From Dyella sp. M7H15-1 (GTDB lineage: Bacteria > Pseudomonadota > Gammaproteobacteria > Xanthomonadales > Rhodanobacteraceae), in contig NZ_CP035300.1 of the NCBI RefSeq assembly GCF_004114615.1, positions 186,001 through 250,000 of the forward strand: DNA of 64,000 nucleotides, in the 5' to 3' direction. Numbering within the stretch: position 1 is the first letter of the stretch; each line of letters starts with the position of its first letter. The notes under the pieces were generated by a model that saw only the letters and a program-made list of their open reading frames with translations, was not told the DNA's origin and did not search any database. This document shows, piece by piece, positions 19,830 through 28,341 of the stretch. A program made the translations under genes and the position numbers.

Positions 19830-21152
19830 TCAGTCGTGATGACGATGTTTATGGTACGGCTTGACCGACGCTGCGTTGCCCGGGGACGGGTCGCTATCCA
19901 CGCCGGCCCAGTCGATATGTGGCAAACCCAGCATGCTGTCGAACACCATTGGCATGAGATCGGTGCCAACCGAACCGGGTGAGTTCCACATCGATACCAT
20001 GCCTAGGCGATACTTTGGGAGGAAGGCGATCATCGTGCGATAACCTTCCACTTCACCGGCGTGAAAGATCATGGTTTCACCGGCATAGGTGAAGACACGC
20101 CAGCCGAGTCCGTAACTTGCCGACGTCAGGCGGGCACGGCGCCAGGGCGTTGCGCGTATTTCGGTCGGTGTCGGTATGCCGGGTGCATGCAGATAATCCA
20201 GAAGTGGTTGCGGCAGTATGTCGGGACGTCCACCCATCTGCGCGATCAGCCATTGTTCCATGTCATGCAGGCTGGCGTTGACGCCAGCGGCCGGTGCCAC
20301 GCGGTAATAGGCTTCCTTGGGATCGAAGGACTCCCAGGCGTGCACACCCTTAGGACGATGTGGACGCGCCCAGCTCTTGCTGCCCTCCAGCGCGTCGCGC
20401 CCATAGCTGGCCGACGCCATGCCCAGGGGAAAGAATAGGCGCTTGTCCACCTGGTGATAGAAGAAGTCGCCGGTCTCGGCGTAGATGAGGTCGCCAATCA
20501 GACTGAAGGCAACGTTCTGGTAGCCATAGCATTCGCCCACATTGCAAGTAAGCGAGACTTCATCAAGCTTGCGCACCAGTTCCTCATAAGGGACGTTGTC
20601 CTCCAGCAATGCATCGTAGGTATTGTGTGGCAATCCCAAGCGCTGTCCCAGGATGTCCTTGACCGTGGCTTCGTTGGAGGCTTCCGCATCCCTCAATTGG
20701 AAAAACGGCAGCGCGTCGGTGAGTTTGGTATCCCAACTGAAACGCCCGTCGTCGATCAGTAGCCCGGTTACCGCCGTGGCAAAGGCTTTTGAGAGCGATG
20801 CCAGACGAAACACGGTATCGGCCGTTACCGGCTCCTGCGTGTTGGCATCGGCGTAACCGATCTCGCGCTCAAACGCGACCTTGTTATCGATCACGACGGC
20901 TGTGGCCATACCCGCTACTTTGTTGCGTTGCGTCACCACATCCAGCCACTGCGAATAGGCGTCGAGCGTGGCCTTGATGCGTTCTGGGGGAATGCTCGCG
21001 GCGTTCAGATCGGTGGCGTCGTGCTGTGCCGGATGAGCAATCGGCACGGGCTCTCCGTCCGCGGTGGCAGCATGGACCACTGATGTTGCGACCAGTGAGG
21101 CAGTGATGCCGAGTGCGCCTGCGATCAACAAAGGGAGCTTACGAAACGGCAT
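19830..21152 (-). CDS. serine beta-lactamase-like hydrolase (class C / DD-peptidase fold), exported
   Basis: A 440-residue protein with a Sec signal peptide (residues 1-28, ending VVHA) and the serine hydrolase triad of the beta-lactamase/penicillin-binding superfamily: S119-L-S-K122, Y211-Q-N213 and H364-A-G366. The spacing is that of family S12 enzymes and esterases rather than of a typical AmpC, where the third motif is KTG. It may be a peptidase or esterase in the periplasm; resistance to beta-lactams should not be assumed. Start ATG 21152 has CGGAG upstream. The C terminus is His/Lys-rich (KPYHKHRHHD). The gene is convergent with sufS and monocistronic. Confidence 0.82.
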   Translation of the reverse strand: MPFRKLPLLIAGALGITASLVATSVVHAATADGEPVPIAHPAQHDATDLNAASIPPERIKATLDAYSQWLDVVTQRNKVAGMATAVVIDNKVAFEREIGYADANTQEPVTADTVFRLASLSKAFATAVTGLLIDDGRFSWDTKLTDALPFFQLRDAEASNEATVKDILGQRLGLPHNTYDALLEDNVPYEELVRKLDEVSLTCNVGECYGYQNVAFSLIGDLIYAETGDFFYHQVDKRLFFPLGMASASYGRDALEGSKSWARPHRPKGVHAWESFDPKEAYYRVAPAAGVNASLHDMEQWLIAQMGGRPDILPQPLLDYLHAPGIPTPTEIRATPWRRARLTSASYGLGWRVFTYAGETMIFHAGEVEGYRTMIAFLPKYRLGMVSMWNSPGSVGTDLMPMVFDSMLGLPHIDWAGVDSDPSPGNAASVKPYHKHRHHD

Positions 21153-21186
21153 GCTACTCCGGGTACTATGGGGCCATGACGACGGT

Positions 21187-21210
21187 GATACTTATTCAAC
21201 GTTGCCTTAA
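21187..21210 (+). repeat. 24-base dispersed repeat, copy 1
   Basis: Begins GATACTTATTCA and ends GTTGCCTTAA. A second copy with 22 of 24 bases the same lies at 55601-55624 in the same orientation. Both are in gaps between genes. It could be the end of a lost insertion sequence or MITE. Confidence 0.55.
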
Positions 21211-21230
21211 TGAGGTTTCCATGGGAGTGA

Positions 21231-21347
21231 ATGGTGATTGTCCTGCACTTCGCACAGGGCCACAACGCTAATGGCCTAGACAAGCTCGGTGTCGGCTTGA
21301 CCAGCATTGCCCTTGTGGGTGCCGGGGCATACGCGCTCGCGACCTAG
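21231..21347 (+). CDS. possible 38-residue hydrophobic peptide
   Basis: In the 315-base gap 21153-21467 one short frame opens with ATG 21231, with GGGAG six bases upstream, and ends at TAG 21347. The product would begin MVIVLHFAQGHNANGL and end in a hydrophobic segment (GVGLTSIALVGAGAYALAT), like a single membrane helix or the tail of a decayed membrane protein. No family recognised. The rest of the gap holds only the 24-base repeat and no other clear signal. Confidence 0.2.
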   Translation: MVIVLHFAQGHNANGLDKLGVGLTSIALVGAGAYALAT

Positions 21348-21467
21348 GTGGCACGCAAATCTGCCACCTCGCCCGATCTGGCGCTGGAACTGGAAAACAG
21401 GCAATCGGGGGCGGGGGACGAGAGCCTTGCCTAGCTTGCCTAATACCTCAGGTTCCCTTTTCGCCGC

Positions 21468-21896
21468 TTAGCTGGTGATGTAGCGCTGCAATTGGTCGAT
21501 CTGCTCGGCCTGCGCGCTGATCACTTCCTTGACCAGGTCGCCGATTGAAATCACGCCCAGCACGCGGTTGCCATGGACCACTGGCAGATGGCGGACGCGG
21601 CTGTCGGTGCACATACGCATGCAATCGAACACGTCCGTCTCAGGCTCCACGGTGAGCACCGGGCTGCTCATGATCTCGGATACGGCGGTCTGCGCGGACG
21701 AGCGTCCCTGCAGGATCACCTTTCGCGCGTAATCGCGTTCGGAAACAATGCCTACCAGTTGCTCGCCACGCATCACCAGCAATGCGCCAACACATCGTTC
21801 GGCCATGTGTTTGATCGCTTCCAGTACGGGTGCTTCTGGCGCAATAGCGAAAATGTCACTGCCTTTTGTAGCCAGCAAATGCTTGACCTGACGCAT
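21468..21896 (-). CDS. tandem CBS-domain protein
   Basis: A 142-residue protein made almost only of two CBS domains (about residues 5-62 and 70-130), e.g. VLEAIKHMAERCVGALLVM ... GIVSERDYARKVIL and VFDCMRMCTDSRVRHLPVV ... GVISIGDLVKEVI. Such stand-alone CBS pairs bind adenosine nucleotides and act as small regulatory modules. ATG 21896 is chosen because GGGAGG lies seven bases upstream; the longer reading to 21929 lacks one. The gene runs in the same direction as the GT2 gene behind it, 44 bases apart, possibly co-transcribed. Partner protein unknown. Confidence 0.88.
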   Translation of the reverse strand: MRQVKHLLATKGSDIFAIAPEAPVLEAIKHMAERCVGALLVMRGEQLVGIVSERDYARKVILQGRSSAQTAVSEIMSSPVLTVEPETDVFDCMRMCTDSRVRHLPVVHGNRVLGVISIGDLVKEVISAQAEQIDQLQRYITS

Positions 21897-21940
21897 GCCA
21901 AACCTCCCGAGCGGCCGCAGTCTGGCCACAGGGAGACAGT

Positions 21941-22909
21941 TTAGCGCCGCTGCGTGGCGTTGGTGTGAATGGCGCCCTGGGCGGCTGGAAGATGTTCCTC
22001 TTCAATGAAGTACAGCGGCCGCTGCTTGCTCTCGGCGTAGTTGCGACCGAGGTATTCGCCGATAACGCCAAGCGCCAGCAACTGGATGCCACCCAGGAAA
22101 AGCACCACCACCATCAGGCTTGGGTAACCGGGAACTGGATCACCATGCAGCAATGCTTTGATTAGTACTTTCAAGCCGAGCAGAAAGGCTAGTAGCGCTG
22201 CCGCCAGACCTGTCCACGTGGCCAGCTTCAGTGGCGCGCTGGAAAACGAGGTGATGCCTTCTATGGCGAGCTGGCTGAGGTGCGAATAGTTCCATTTCGT
22301 CTTGCCGGCCAGGCGCGGATCGCGCAAATACTTGACCGAGGTCTGTCGATAGCCGATCCAGGCGAACAGTCCCTTCATGAACCGTTGCCGCTCACGCAAT
22401 TGTGACAATGCGCCGAGGGCGCGACGCGAAAGCAGGCGAAAATCGCCTGTATCACGCGGTACGGCAACATCCGACATCACTTCCATGGTGCGATAGAACG
22501 CTGCCGCAGTGAAACGCTTGAAGCCGGTTTCCCCGGCACGAGCGCTACGCGTGGCATAAACCACGTCGTAACCTGCTTGCCATTGTTCAACCAGTTGCGG
22601 AATCAGTTCGGGCGGATCTTGCAAGTCGGCGTCGATGATCACCGCTGCATCGGCATCCACATGATCGAGCCCTGCCGTCAGAGCCGCCTCCTTGCCAAAG
22701 TTCCGTGACAGCTTGAGCGCGCCGACGCGCGGATCAGCCGTGGCCAGCGATTGCATGATCGGCCAGGTGTCGTCACGACTGCCGTCGTCGACATACAAGA
22801 CATCGCTATGCAGCGGAAGCGGGTCCAGCACCTTGAGCAGGCGTTCGTGAAATGCCGTGAGGACGGCCGATTCGTTATAGGCGGGAACGACAACGGTAAG
22901 TCGCAGCAT
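21941..22909 (-). CDS. GtrB/DPM1-like family 2 glycosyltransferase with two C-terminal membrane helices
   Basis: A 322-residue enzyme. The GT-A domain holds VVVPAYNES, YVDDGSRDDT, the metal-binding DADLQDPPE and the DFRLLSRRALGAL region typical of polyprenyl-phosphate glycosyltransferases (GtrB, ArnC, DPM1). Two transmembrane segments follow (about 230-255 and 265-290). The likely reaction is transfer of a hexose from a nucleotide sugar to undecaprenyl phosphate at the inner membrane, for modification of envelope polymers. No flippase (GtrA) or other glycosylation gene is adjacent, so the target is unknown. Confidence 0.88.
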   Translation of the reverse strand: MLRLTVVVPAYNESAVLTAFHERLLKVLDPLPLHSDVLYVDDGSRDDTWPIMQSLATADPRVGALKLSRNFGKEAALTAGLDHVDADAAVIIDADLQDPPELIPQLVEQWQAGYDVVYATRSARAGETGFKRFTAAAFYRTMEVMSDVAVPRDTGDFRLLSRRALGALSQLRERQRFMKGLFAWIGYRQTSVKYLRDPRLAGKTKWNYSHLSQLAIEGITSFSSAPLKLATWTGLAAALLAFLLGLKVLIKALLHGDPVPGYPSLMVVVLFLGGIQLLALGVIGEYLGRNYAESKQRPLYFIEEEHLPAAQGAIHTNATQRR

Positions 22910-22976
22910 GCATGGAATCCGGAAGGTGGCGCCGAAATGCTAACGAAGTGCATGCATCACGGCGAGCCGTGGTGCG

Positions 22977-23723
22977 TCAGTGCCGCTGGGAACGTTCGGT
23001 ATCGCGTGGTGCTTGGGTGCCTTGCAGGTAGGCTGGGCCGCCAAGTTGGTCCATCTGCTGCTCGATCCAGTGGCTGCGTTCCATGACGTAGGAGCTGGGG
23101 TGGTCTACGCGGAAGCGATCCGGATTGGGCAGCACGGCGGCGAGACGAGCGGCCTGGGCGGGGCCAAGCTGCGCGGGTGACGTGCGGAAGAAGGCATCGC
23201 TGGCCGCACCCACTCCGTAGATGCCATCACCGAGCTGGGCAATGTTCATATATACCTCCAAGATGCGGCGTTTCGGCCAAGTGATTTCCAGCAGTACAGT
23301 GAAGTACGCCTCCAGCCCCTTGCGTGCGAAGCTGCGGCCGTTCCACAGGAACAAGTTCTTGGCAGTCTGCTGGCTGATCGTGCTGGCGCCGCGGAGGCGT
23401 TTGCCGTCATCCGCGGCATCGATGGCGTTCTGGATGGAGTCGAAGTCGAAGCCGTGGTGGAACGGGAATTTCTGGTCCTCGCCGGCCACCATTGCCATCG
23501 GCACCCATGGCGAGACGCGCGACCAGGGCACCCAGTGGTGCTGCAGGTGGAAATCCTTCTCGCCGTGGATCAGGGCGTCGAGCTGGCGTTCCATCATCAT
23601 CGCCGATGTCCAGGGCGGCACGAAACGTAGCACCAGCACGATAAACCAGCTCAGTGCGACCCATGACAGGATCACGAGGCCGGCATAACGTAGCAGTCGG
23701 CGGATTGGAGGAGGATGCAGCAT
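22977..23723 (-). CDS. mtgA: monofunctional peptidoglycan glycosyltransferase MtgA
   Basis: A 248-residue GT51 enzyme with one N-terminal transmembrane helix (YAGLVILSWVALSWFIVLVL). The catalytic motifs are present: MAMVAGEDQKFPFHHGFD (catalytic Glu), RGASTISQQTAKNLFLW, and KRRILEVYMNIAQLGDGIYGV. It polymerises lipid II glycan strands without a transpeptidase domain. No strong ribosome site in front of ATG 23723. A perfect 22-bp palindrome lies 30 bases upstream, in the shared divergent promoter region with hslO. Confidence 0.95.
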   Translation of the reverse strand: MLHPPPIRRLLRYAGLVILSWVALSWFIVLVLRFVPPWTSAMMMERQLDALIHGEKDFHLQHHWVPWSRVSPWVPMAMVAGEDQKFPFHHGFDFDSIQNAIDAADDGKRLRGASTISQQTAKNLFLWNGRSFARKGLEAYFTVLLEITWPKRRILEVYMNIAQLGDGIYGVGAASDAFFRTSPAQLGPAQAARLAAVLPNPDRFRVDHPSSYVMERSHWIEQQMDQLGGPAYLQGTQAPRDTERSQRH

Positions 23724-23752
23724 GGCTCACCACGATGGAATGGATCAGAGCA

Positions 23753-23774
23753 TTTAAGGCAGCGCTGCCTTAAA
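23753..23774. promoter_or_regulatory. perfect 22-bp palindrome in the mtgA-hslO divergent region
   Basis: The half-site TTTAAGGCAGC (23753-23763) is followed immediately by its exact complement (23764-23774), with no loop. It lies 30 bases before mtgA and about 98 bases before hslO. A loop-free palindrome of this length in a promoter region is more like a dimer-bound operator than a terminator. The regulator is unknown. Confidence 0.5.
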
Positions 23775-23872
23775 GCCCGGCGGATTATTAAGAGGGCATG
23801 ATGAATGGGCTATTGTTCGCCGCAGGGCGAGTCCCCATCTATCGCCCCTTGAGTGTTTAAGAGGTGCCTCAC

Positions 23873-24766
23873 GTGGAAACCGTGCTTGTCGAGGATGTGC
23901 TCCATCGTTTTTTGCTTGAGTGCGCCGGCGTTCGGGGCGTGATCGTGCGCCTCGGGTCGGCTTGGCGCGAGGTGGCCAGTCGGATGGACTATCCCACACC
24001 GTTGCGGGATCTGCTGGGCCAATCGCTGGCGGCGAGCGCGCTGCTTACGGGCAATATCAAGCTCGAAGGGGCTCTGTCCATCGAGTTGAAGAGCACGGGT
24101 GCCCTGCGGCTATTGTTCGCTGAATGCTCCGATACAGGGCGTTTGCGTGGGCTGGCGCGCTGGAATGATGCGCTGCCAAAAGCCTTGGTGTTGAGTGACA
24201 TGCCCGAAGCAATCATGGCCATCACCATCGGTCATGCCGAGCGCGGCCAGCGCTATCAGGGCCTGGTCGATCTCCATCATCCCGAGTTGGCCGCCGCGCT
24301 GGAGAACTACTTCCAGCAATCAGAGCAGTTGCCAGCGCGCATTGTGTTGGCCGCCAACGATCAACACGCGGTAGGCCTGATGCTGCAGAAGCTGCCTGGC
24401 GAAGGTGGACGCGATGCAGTCCAGGATGAGGATGCGTGGCTCCGCATCGAGCACCTCACGGCCACGCTAGGCAGCGAGGAGTTGCTCGCCACGCCACCGG
24501 AAGAGTTGCTTTATCGTCTCTATCATGAAGAAACAGTGCGATTGTTCCAGCCGCGCCCGCTGGCGTTCGGTTGCAGTTGCTCGCGGGAGCGCGTGGAATC
24601 CATGTTGCGTTCGTTGGGGCGCGAGGAAATCGAAGCAACGCTGGAGGCACAGCATGGCATCATCGAGGTGACATGCGAATTTTGCGCGCGCAGCTACACT
24701 TTCGATCGCGTGGATGCGCAACATTTGCTGAGTGGCGGCAACGCGACCAGCGTCACCGTGCAGTAA
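23873..24766 (+). CDS. hslO: redox-regulated chaperonin Hsp33
   Basis: A 297-residue Hsp33 holdase, activated by oxidative unfolding. The C-terminal zinc/redox switch has both conserved cysteine pairs, CSCSRER and CEFCARSY, about 30 residues apart. The N-terminal domain is recognisable from LLGQSLAASALLTGNIKLEG and GLARWNDAL. GTG 23873 is preferred to the upstream GTG 23864 because AAGAGG then lies at about 8-base spacing and the protein starts VETVLVEDVLHRF, the family N terminus. Cytoplasmic. Confidence 0.94.
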   Translation: METVLVEDVLHRFLLECAGVRGVIVRLGSAWREVASRMDYPTPLRDLLGQSLAASALLTGNIKLEGALSIELKSTGALRLLFAECSDTGRLRGLARWNDALPKALVLSDMPEAIMAITIGHAERGQRYQGLVDLHHPELAAALENYFQQSEQLPARIVLAANDQHAVGLMLQKLPGEGGRDAVQDEDAWLRIEHLTATLGSEELLATPPEELLYRLYHEETVRLFQPRPLAFGCSCSRERVESMLRSLGREEIEATLEAQHGIIEVTCEFCARSYTFDRVDAQHLLSGGNATSVTVQ

Positions 24767-24770
24767 GTCG

Positions 24771-27062
24771 TCAGCCGACAGTGCTGACGTTCCCCAGCCA
24801 CACTTCTGCCGTCTGTGGTCGGGCAAACAGGAAGCCTTGGCCGTAGCGGCAACCGATCTGCTGCAGCGCGTGCTGTTGGGCCTCCTCCTCGATACCTTCA
24901 GCAATCACCTGCATCTGCAGCGAGTCGGCCAGCACCTGGATGGCGCGCACTACGGGCAGGCTGTGGCTGCCCGCTTTGGCCAGTTCGGTAATGAAGATGC
25001 GATCGATCTTTAGCGTTTCGATCGGGTATTGGTGCAGATAGCTCAGTGATGAATAGCCGGTACCGAAATCATCCAGGGCAATGCTCACGCCGTGCCGGCG
25101 CAGGTTGTTGAGAATGCGTTTCACCTGCGCCGGATTTTCCAGTAGCGTGCGTTCGGTTACTTCAATACGCAGCGAACGTGGATTCACGTGATACGTGCGC
25201 AGCAGGGTGAGCAGGCGCTCATCGAGATCGAGCAGACGAAAGTGCCGGCCAGATACATTGAGGCTCACAAAACCATCGCTACCGGCGAGCATGCTCGCCT
25301 GCGAAGCCACTTGCTCGAAGATCTGCCAATCGATGTTTTCCGCGCTGCCATTTTCCTCGGCAACGGCCAGGAAATCACCCGGACACAGCAGGCCGCGATC
25401 AGGGTGGCGCCAGCGCAGCAGCGCTTCGTAACCGACCGTACGGCGGTCATCCAGGCAAACAATCGGTTGGTAGAACGGCACGAATTCGTGGCGGTTCAAC
25501 GCGCGCCGCAGGTCACCTTCCATTTCCAGCAGCGACAGTACTTCCCGGCGCAGGCGATCATCGAATAGCGCGGCACGATGACGACCTTCGTCCTTGGCGC
25601 GATACATCGCGGCATCGGCGTCGCGCAGCAATTCTTCGGGTTGCTGGTAATGCGCGCCAGGCAAGGCGATACCGATCGAAGCCGAGGTGAAAATTTCCTT
25701 GACACCTAAACGGAAAGGTACATGCAGTTTGGCAATGATCCGCTCGGCAATCACGTTCGCCTTGCGGGTGTTGTTGATGCCTTCCAGCAGCACGGCGAAT
25801 TCGTCACCGCCCAGACGTGCCACCAGGTCGCGGGTTTTCAGGCAGGCACGGATGCGGCTGCCTGCCTGGAACAGTAGATCGTCACCGATCAGGTGACCCA
25901 CCGAGTCGTTGATGACTTTGAAGCGGTCAAGGTCGATGAACAGTACCGCGAACAGTTTGTTCGAATCGGCGTGGTAAGCCTGCAACGCCTGGCCTAGGCG
26001 TTGTAGCAGCAGAGTACGGTTGGGCAAGCCGGTCAGCGAATCGTGCAGGGTTGCGTACATCAGCCTGCGTTCGACGCGTTCGCGCTCGGCAATCTGTTCA
26101 CGCAGATCGCGATTGGCCAGCGCCAGCGCGCGCGTGCGCTCGGTAACGCGTCGTTCCAGGTTGACATAAGCTTGTTTCAACGATTCGCTGGTCTGCTTGC
26201 GTTGCAAGGCATTGGCGATGTGGTAGCTCACGAATGTGAGCAGCTCCTGGTCGCGTGTGTCGTAGATATGCTTGGGTGAATAACTCTGCACAGCGAGGAC
26301 GCCCATGACCTTGTCGTCCCACACGAGTGGCACGCCGAGCCAGCACACGGATTTGGCCCCGACCTCCAGGCAATCGCCGGTAGTGGCGAGATGTTCGAAG
26401 GTGTGGCGATCGGCCAGCAGCGGTTTGCCGTGCTTGAGTACGTATTCGGTGGCGCCATTGCCGATACGGCGTGGGACGCGTGCGGTTTCGATCTCGTCGA
26501 TCGAATAGGGGAAAGTAATGTTCTCCGCGCTTTCGTCGAGCAGGGCGATGTAGAAGTTTTCCGCATACATCAGCATGCCGACGATGGCGTGCAGGGACCG
26601 CATCATCTCGACCATATTGTGCGCGGTGCCAGCCAGCTCGGCGATGGCATACAAGGACCGTTGCAGGCGCTCGGCCATGGCCAGGCGGGAAATAGCTTCG
26701 TAAAGCCGACCTGTTTCGCTCAATTGGCGCAGGCGAGTGCCGGCGAGCCGGCCCAGCCAGCTTAACTCTGCGCTGGCGATGTCGTTCAGCAGGGCCAAGT
26801 CACCGCTGAAGACCAGGGTTTGCAGGCTCTGCGGATCATTGGTTAGGCACAACTTGCCGGGCACGGCCGGTTTTTCGACGTCCGGAGCTATCCAGTAGAG
26901 TTCGCCGTGGATGCCAAGATGGTCCAAGGCAGTCCGGCAGGTGTTCAGTACGCTATCCGCATCCACTGCCTGAAAGAGCCGCTCCATGGTGTCACGCAGC
27001 TCCGCCGGGATAGTTCCTGGGGTTGTGGGTGGGAGATTGGGGTTGTCAGGCACTGAACTCAT
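24771..27062 (-). CDS. GAF-GGDEF-EAL cyclic-di-GMP signalling protein
   Basis: A 763-residue cytoplasmic protein: an N-terminal region without clear domain, a GAF domain (about 145-310), a coiled linker rich in E and R (about 315-355), a GGDEF domain with intact GGDEF, and an EAL domain (about 510-755) with YEALLRW, the catalytic DDFGTGYSSLSYL, LKID and EGIE motifs. The product-inhibition site reads KTRD five residues before GGDEF instead of RxxD, so feedback inhibition may be weakened. The EAL residues look fully active. No transmembrane segment, so the input is a cytoplasmic ligand of the GAF domain. Monocistronic and convergent with hslO, with only 4 bases between their stop codons. Confidence 0.93.
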   Translation of the reverse strand: MSSVPDNPNLPPTTPGTIPAELRDTMERLFQAVDADSVLNTCRTALDHLGIHGELYWIAPDVEKPAVPGKLCLTNDPQSLQTLVFSGDLALLNDIASAELSWLGRLAGTRLRQLSETGRLYEAISRLAMAERLQRSLYAIAELAGTAHNMVEMMRSLHAIVGMLMYAENFYIALLDESAENITFPYSIDEIETARVPRRIGNGATEYVLKHGKPLLADRHTFEHLATTGDCLEVGAKSVCWLGVPLVWDDKVMGVLAVQSYSPKHIYDTRDQELLTFVSYHIANALQRKQTSESLKQAYVNLERRVTERTRALALANRDLREQIAERERVERRLMYATLHDSLTGLPNRTLLLQRLGQALQAYHADSNKLFAVLFIDLDRFKVINDSVGHLIGDDLLFQAGSRIRACLKTRDLVARLGGDEFAVLLEGINNTRKANVIAERIIAKLHVPFRLGVKEIFTSASIGIALPGAHYQQPEELLRDADAAMYRAKDEGRHRAALFDDRLRREVLSLLEMEGDLRRALNRHEFVPFYQPIVCLDDRRTVGYEALLRWRHPDRGLLCPGDFLAVAEENGSAENIDWQIFEQVASQASMLAGSDGFVSLNVSGRHFRLLDLDERLLTLLRTYHVNPRSLRIEVTERTLLENPAQVKRILNNLRRHGVSIALDDFGTGYSSLSYLHQYPIETLKIDRIFITELAKAGSHSLPVVRAIQVLADSLQMQVIAEGIEEEAQQHALQQIGCRYGQGFLFARPQTAEVWLGNVSTVG

Positions 27063-27335
27063 GACCAGTGAGCAGGTCCATGCGCTGTATACGGAATGAC
27101 TATATCTCGTGATGATTGTGTCATGTTGCCATTGCTCAGGTCTGCGAGAGTGGGGTGCGTGCGGACCTAAGCATCTGCCGTGCCAGCAAGTGCTTGTTCA
27201 GTTGGTTGTTTTCGCAGGATGATGCACAGAAAAATTGTTCGTCCGAGGTGTTAGTAAAAAGTAAAATATGGTATGATGACTTTTGGGAGTCCGCCCACGG
27301 AAAGGGTCGGGTGAGGTCCGTTGTTTCCATTTCAA

Positions 27336-28226
27336 ATGCTTATGCGCCGACTGTTGCTGACATTGCTGCTGCTCTGCGTGCCGCTTCTCTCGGCAGGGCA
27401 GACCACGGGCGCTGATCAGGCTAGTAATGCGGTGTGGTTGCAACAGCAGACCTTGTTAAAAACAGGTCAGACTGCTCAAGGTTCCATGTTGGTGCAGTCG
27501 GCAAATGGTCCGACGGGCGGGGCTCAAAACGCGTCCAGCCTGTCGCTGAATCCGCTCTCGGGCGGCACAGTAAGCTCTAGCACCTTGCAGTATGGGGTTG
27601 CACCGAACGTCACCGCACAGGCAGGTGTCACGCAGCGCTCTTGGGTGACGCAACCGCGCATTGTCGGCACGGAAGTGGGCGCTACCTATAACGCGGGTCG
27701 CTACAGTCTCGGCGTGAGCGTTGCACAGGACCAGATGCCTACCACCACACCGTTGCCCCGCGTACTGCCGGGTGCGGTCACAGGCGTCAACGGCTTGCCG
27801 GATTTCGACAGCAGCATGCAGGTGAACGCGCGAGGCCGTTTTGCCTTCAACAGCAACAGCAGCGTGCTGCTTGGCGCGAGCATGGGCCGCATCCGCCTGT
27901 TGCCGGGCAATGCGTTGGGCTTGAGCACGCTGGATCAGAAAGCGCTGAGTTTCGGCATTGACCATGGTCCCATCAGTGGCAGCATCATTGGTCGCACCAT
28001 ACAGCCGGAGCCGGGCCTTGGCCTGCCAGGCAGTTTCGCTGCGGATCGTCGTTGGAACAGCATTGACCTGGGTGTTACCTGGCGCCTGCCGTGGCAGGGT
28101 TCGTTGAGTTTCGGTGCGCAGAACCTGTGGTCCTCCGGTGGCAACAGCAACGCGAATACGCCGATTGGCCCGGCTGAGCCGGATCAGTCGCGTACGCCTT
28201 ACGTGCAGTATCACCAGGATCTCTGA
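27336..28226 (+). CDS. exported hypothetical protein, probably outer-membrane beta-rich
   Basis: About 296 residues, not recognised as a known family. It has a Sec signal peptide (MLMRRLLLTLLLLCVPLLSAGQ) and then alternating polar/hydrophobic strands rich in Ser, Gly, Asn and Gln, for example NAGRYSLGVSVAQDQM and NSIDLGVTWRLPWQGSLSFGAQNLW, as in small beta-barrels or secreted beta proteins. It lacks cysteines in the mature part and does not end in the aromatic residue usual for Omp85 substrates. Start uncertain: TTG 27321 has GAGG close by, ATG 27336 and 27342 give a cleaner signal peptide. A TATGAT -10-like box lies at 27272-27277. A strong terminator follows, so the gene is monocistronic. 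Confidence 0.7.
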   Translation: MLMRRLLLTLLLLCVPLLSAGQTTGADQASNAVWLQQQTLLKTGQTAQGSMLVQSANGPTGGAQNASSLSLNPLSGGTVSSSTLQYGVAPNVTAQAGVTQRSWVTQPRIVGTEVGATYNAGRYSLGVSVAQDQMPTTTPLPRVLPGAVTGVNGLPDFDSSMQVNARGRFAFNSNSSVLLGASMGRIRLLPGNALGLSTLDQKALSFGIDHGPISGSIIGRTIQPEPGLGLPGSFAADRRWNSIDLGVTWRLPWQGSLSFGAQNLWSSGGNSNANTPIGPAEPDQSRTPYVQYHQDL

Positions 28227-28244
28227 TCTGCTTTTCCGCATGTG

Positions 28245-28271
28245 AAAACGCCTCCGGCTCGGAGGCGTTTT
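28245..28271 (+). terminator. Rho-independent terminator
   Basis: Perfect 12-bp stem (AAAACGCCTCCG and complement) with a GCT loop, ending in TTTTGGTTT, 19 bases after the stop codon of the exported hypothetical protein. The A-run on the other side lets it work in both directions, also for pckG. Confidence 0.9.
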
Positions 28272-28291
28272 GGTTTAGACGGTTACTTCCT

Positions 28292-28328
28292 CTCCCCTTC
28301 GGGGTGCGGGTGGCGACCCGAAGGGGAG
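28292..28328. repeat. palindromic hairpin downstream of pckG
   Basis: Arms CTCCCCTTCGGG and CCCGAAGGGGAG (12 bp, perfect) with a 13-base loop, ending 13 bases beyond the pckG stop codon. The arm sequence is related to the CCCTCTCCC-type repeats at 34.57 kb and 44.0 kb, so it is probably a member of a dispersed palindromic family that can also serve as terminator for pckG. Confidence 0.5.
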
Positions 28329-28341
28329 ATGAATCAGAACT

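Noticed and set aside
19830-21152. Calling the serine hydrolase an AmpC resistance gene
   Set aside because: The third motif is HAG rather than KTG and the gene lacks an ampR neighbour; many such proteins are esterases or peptidases.
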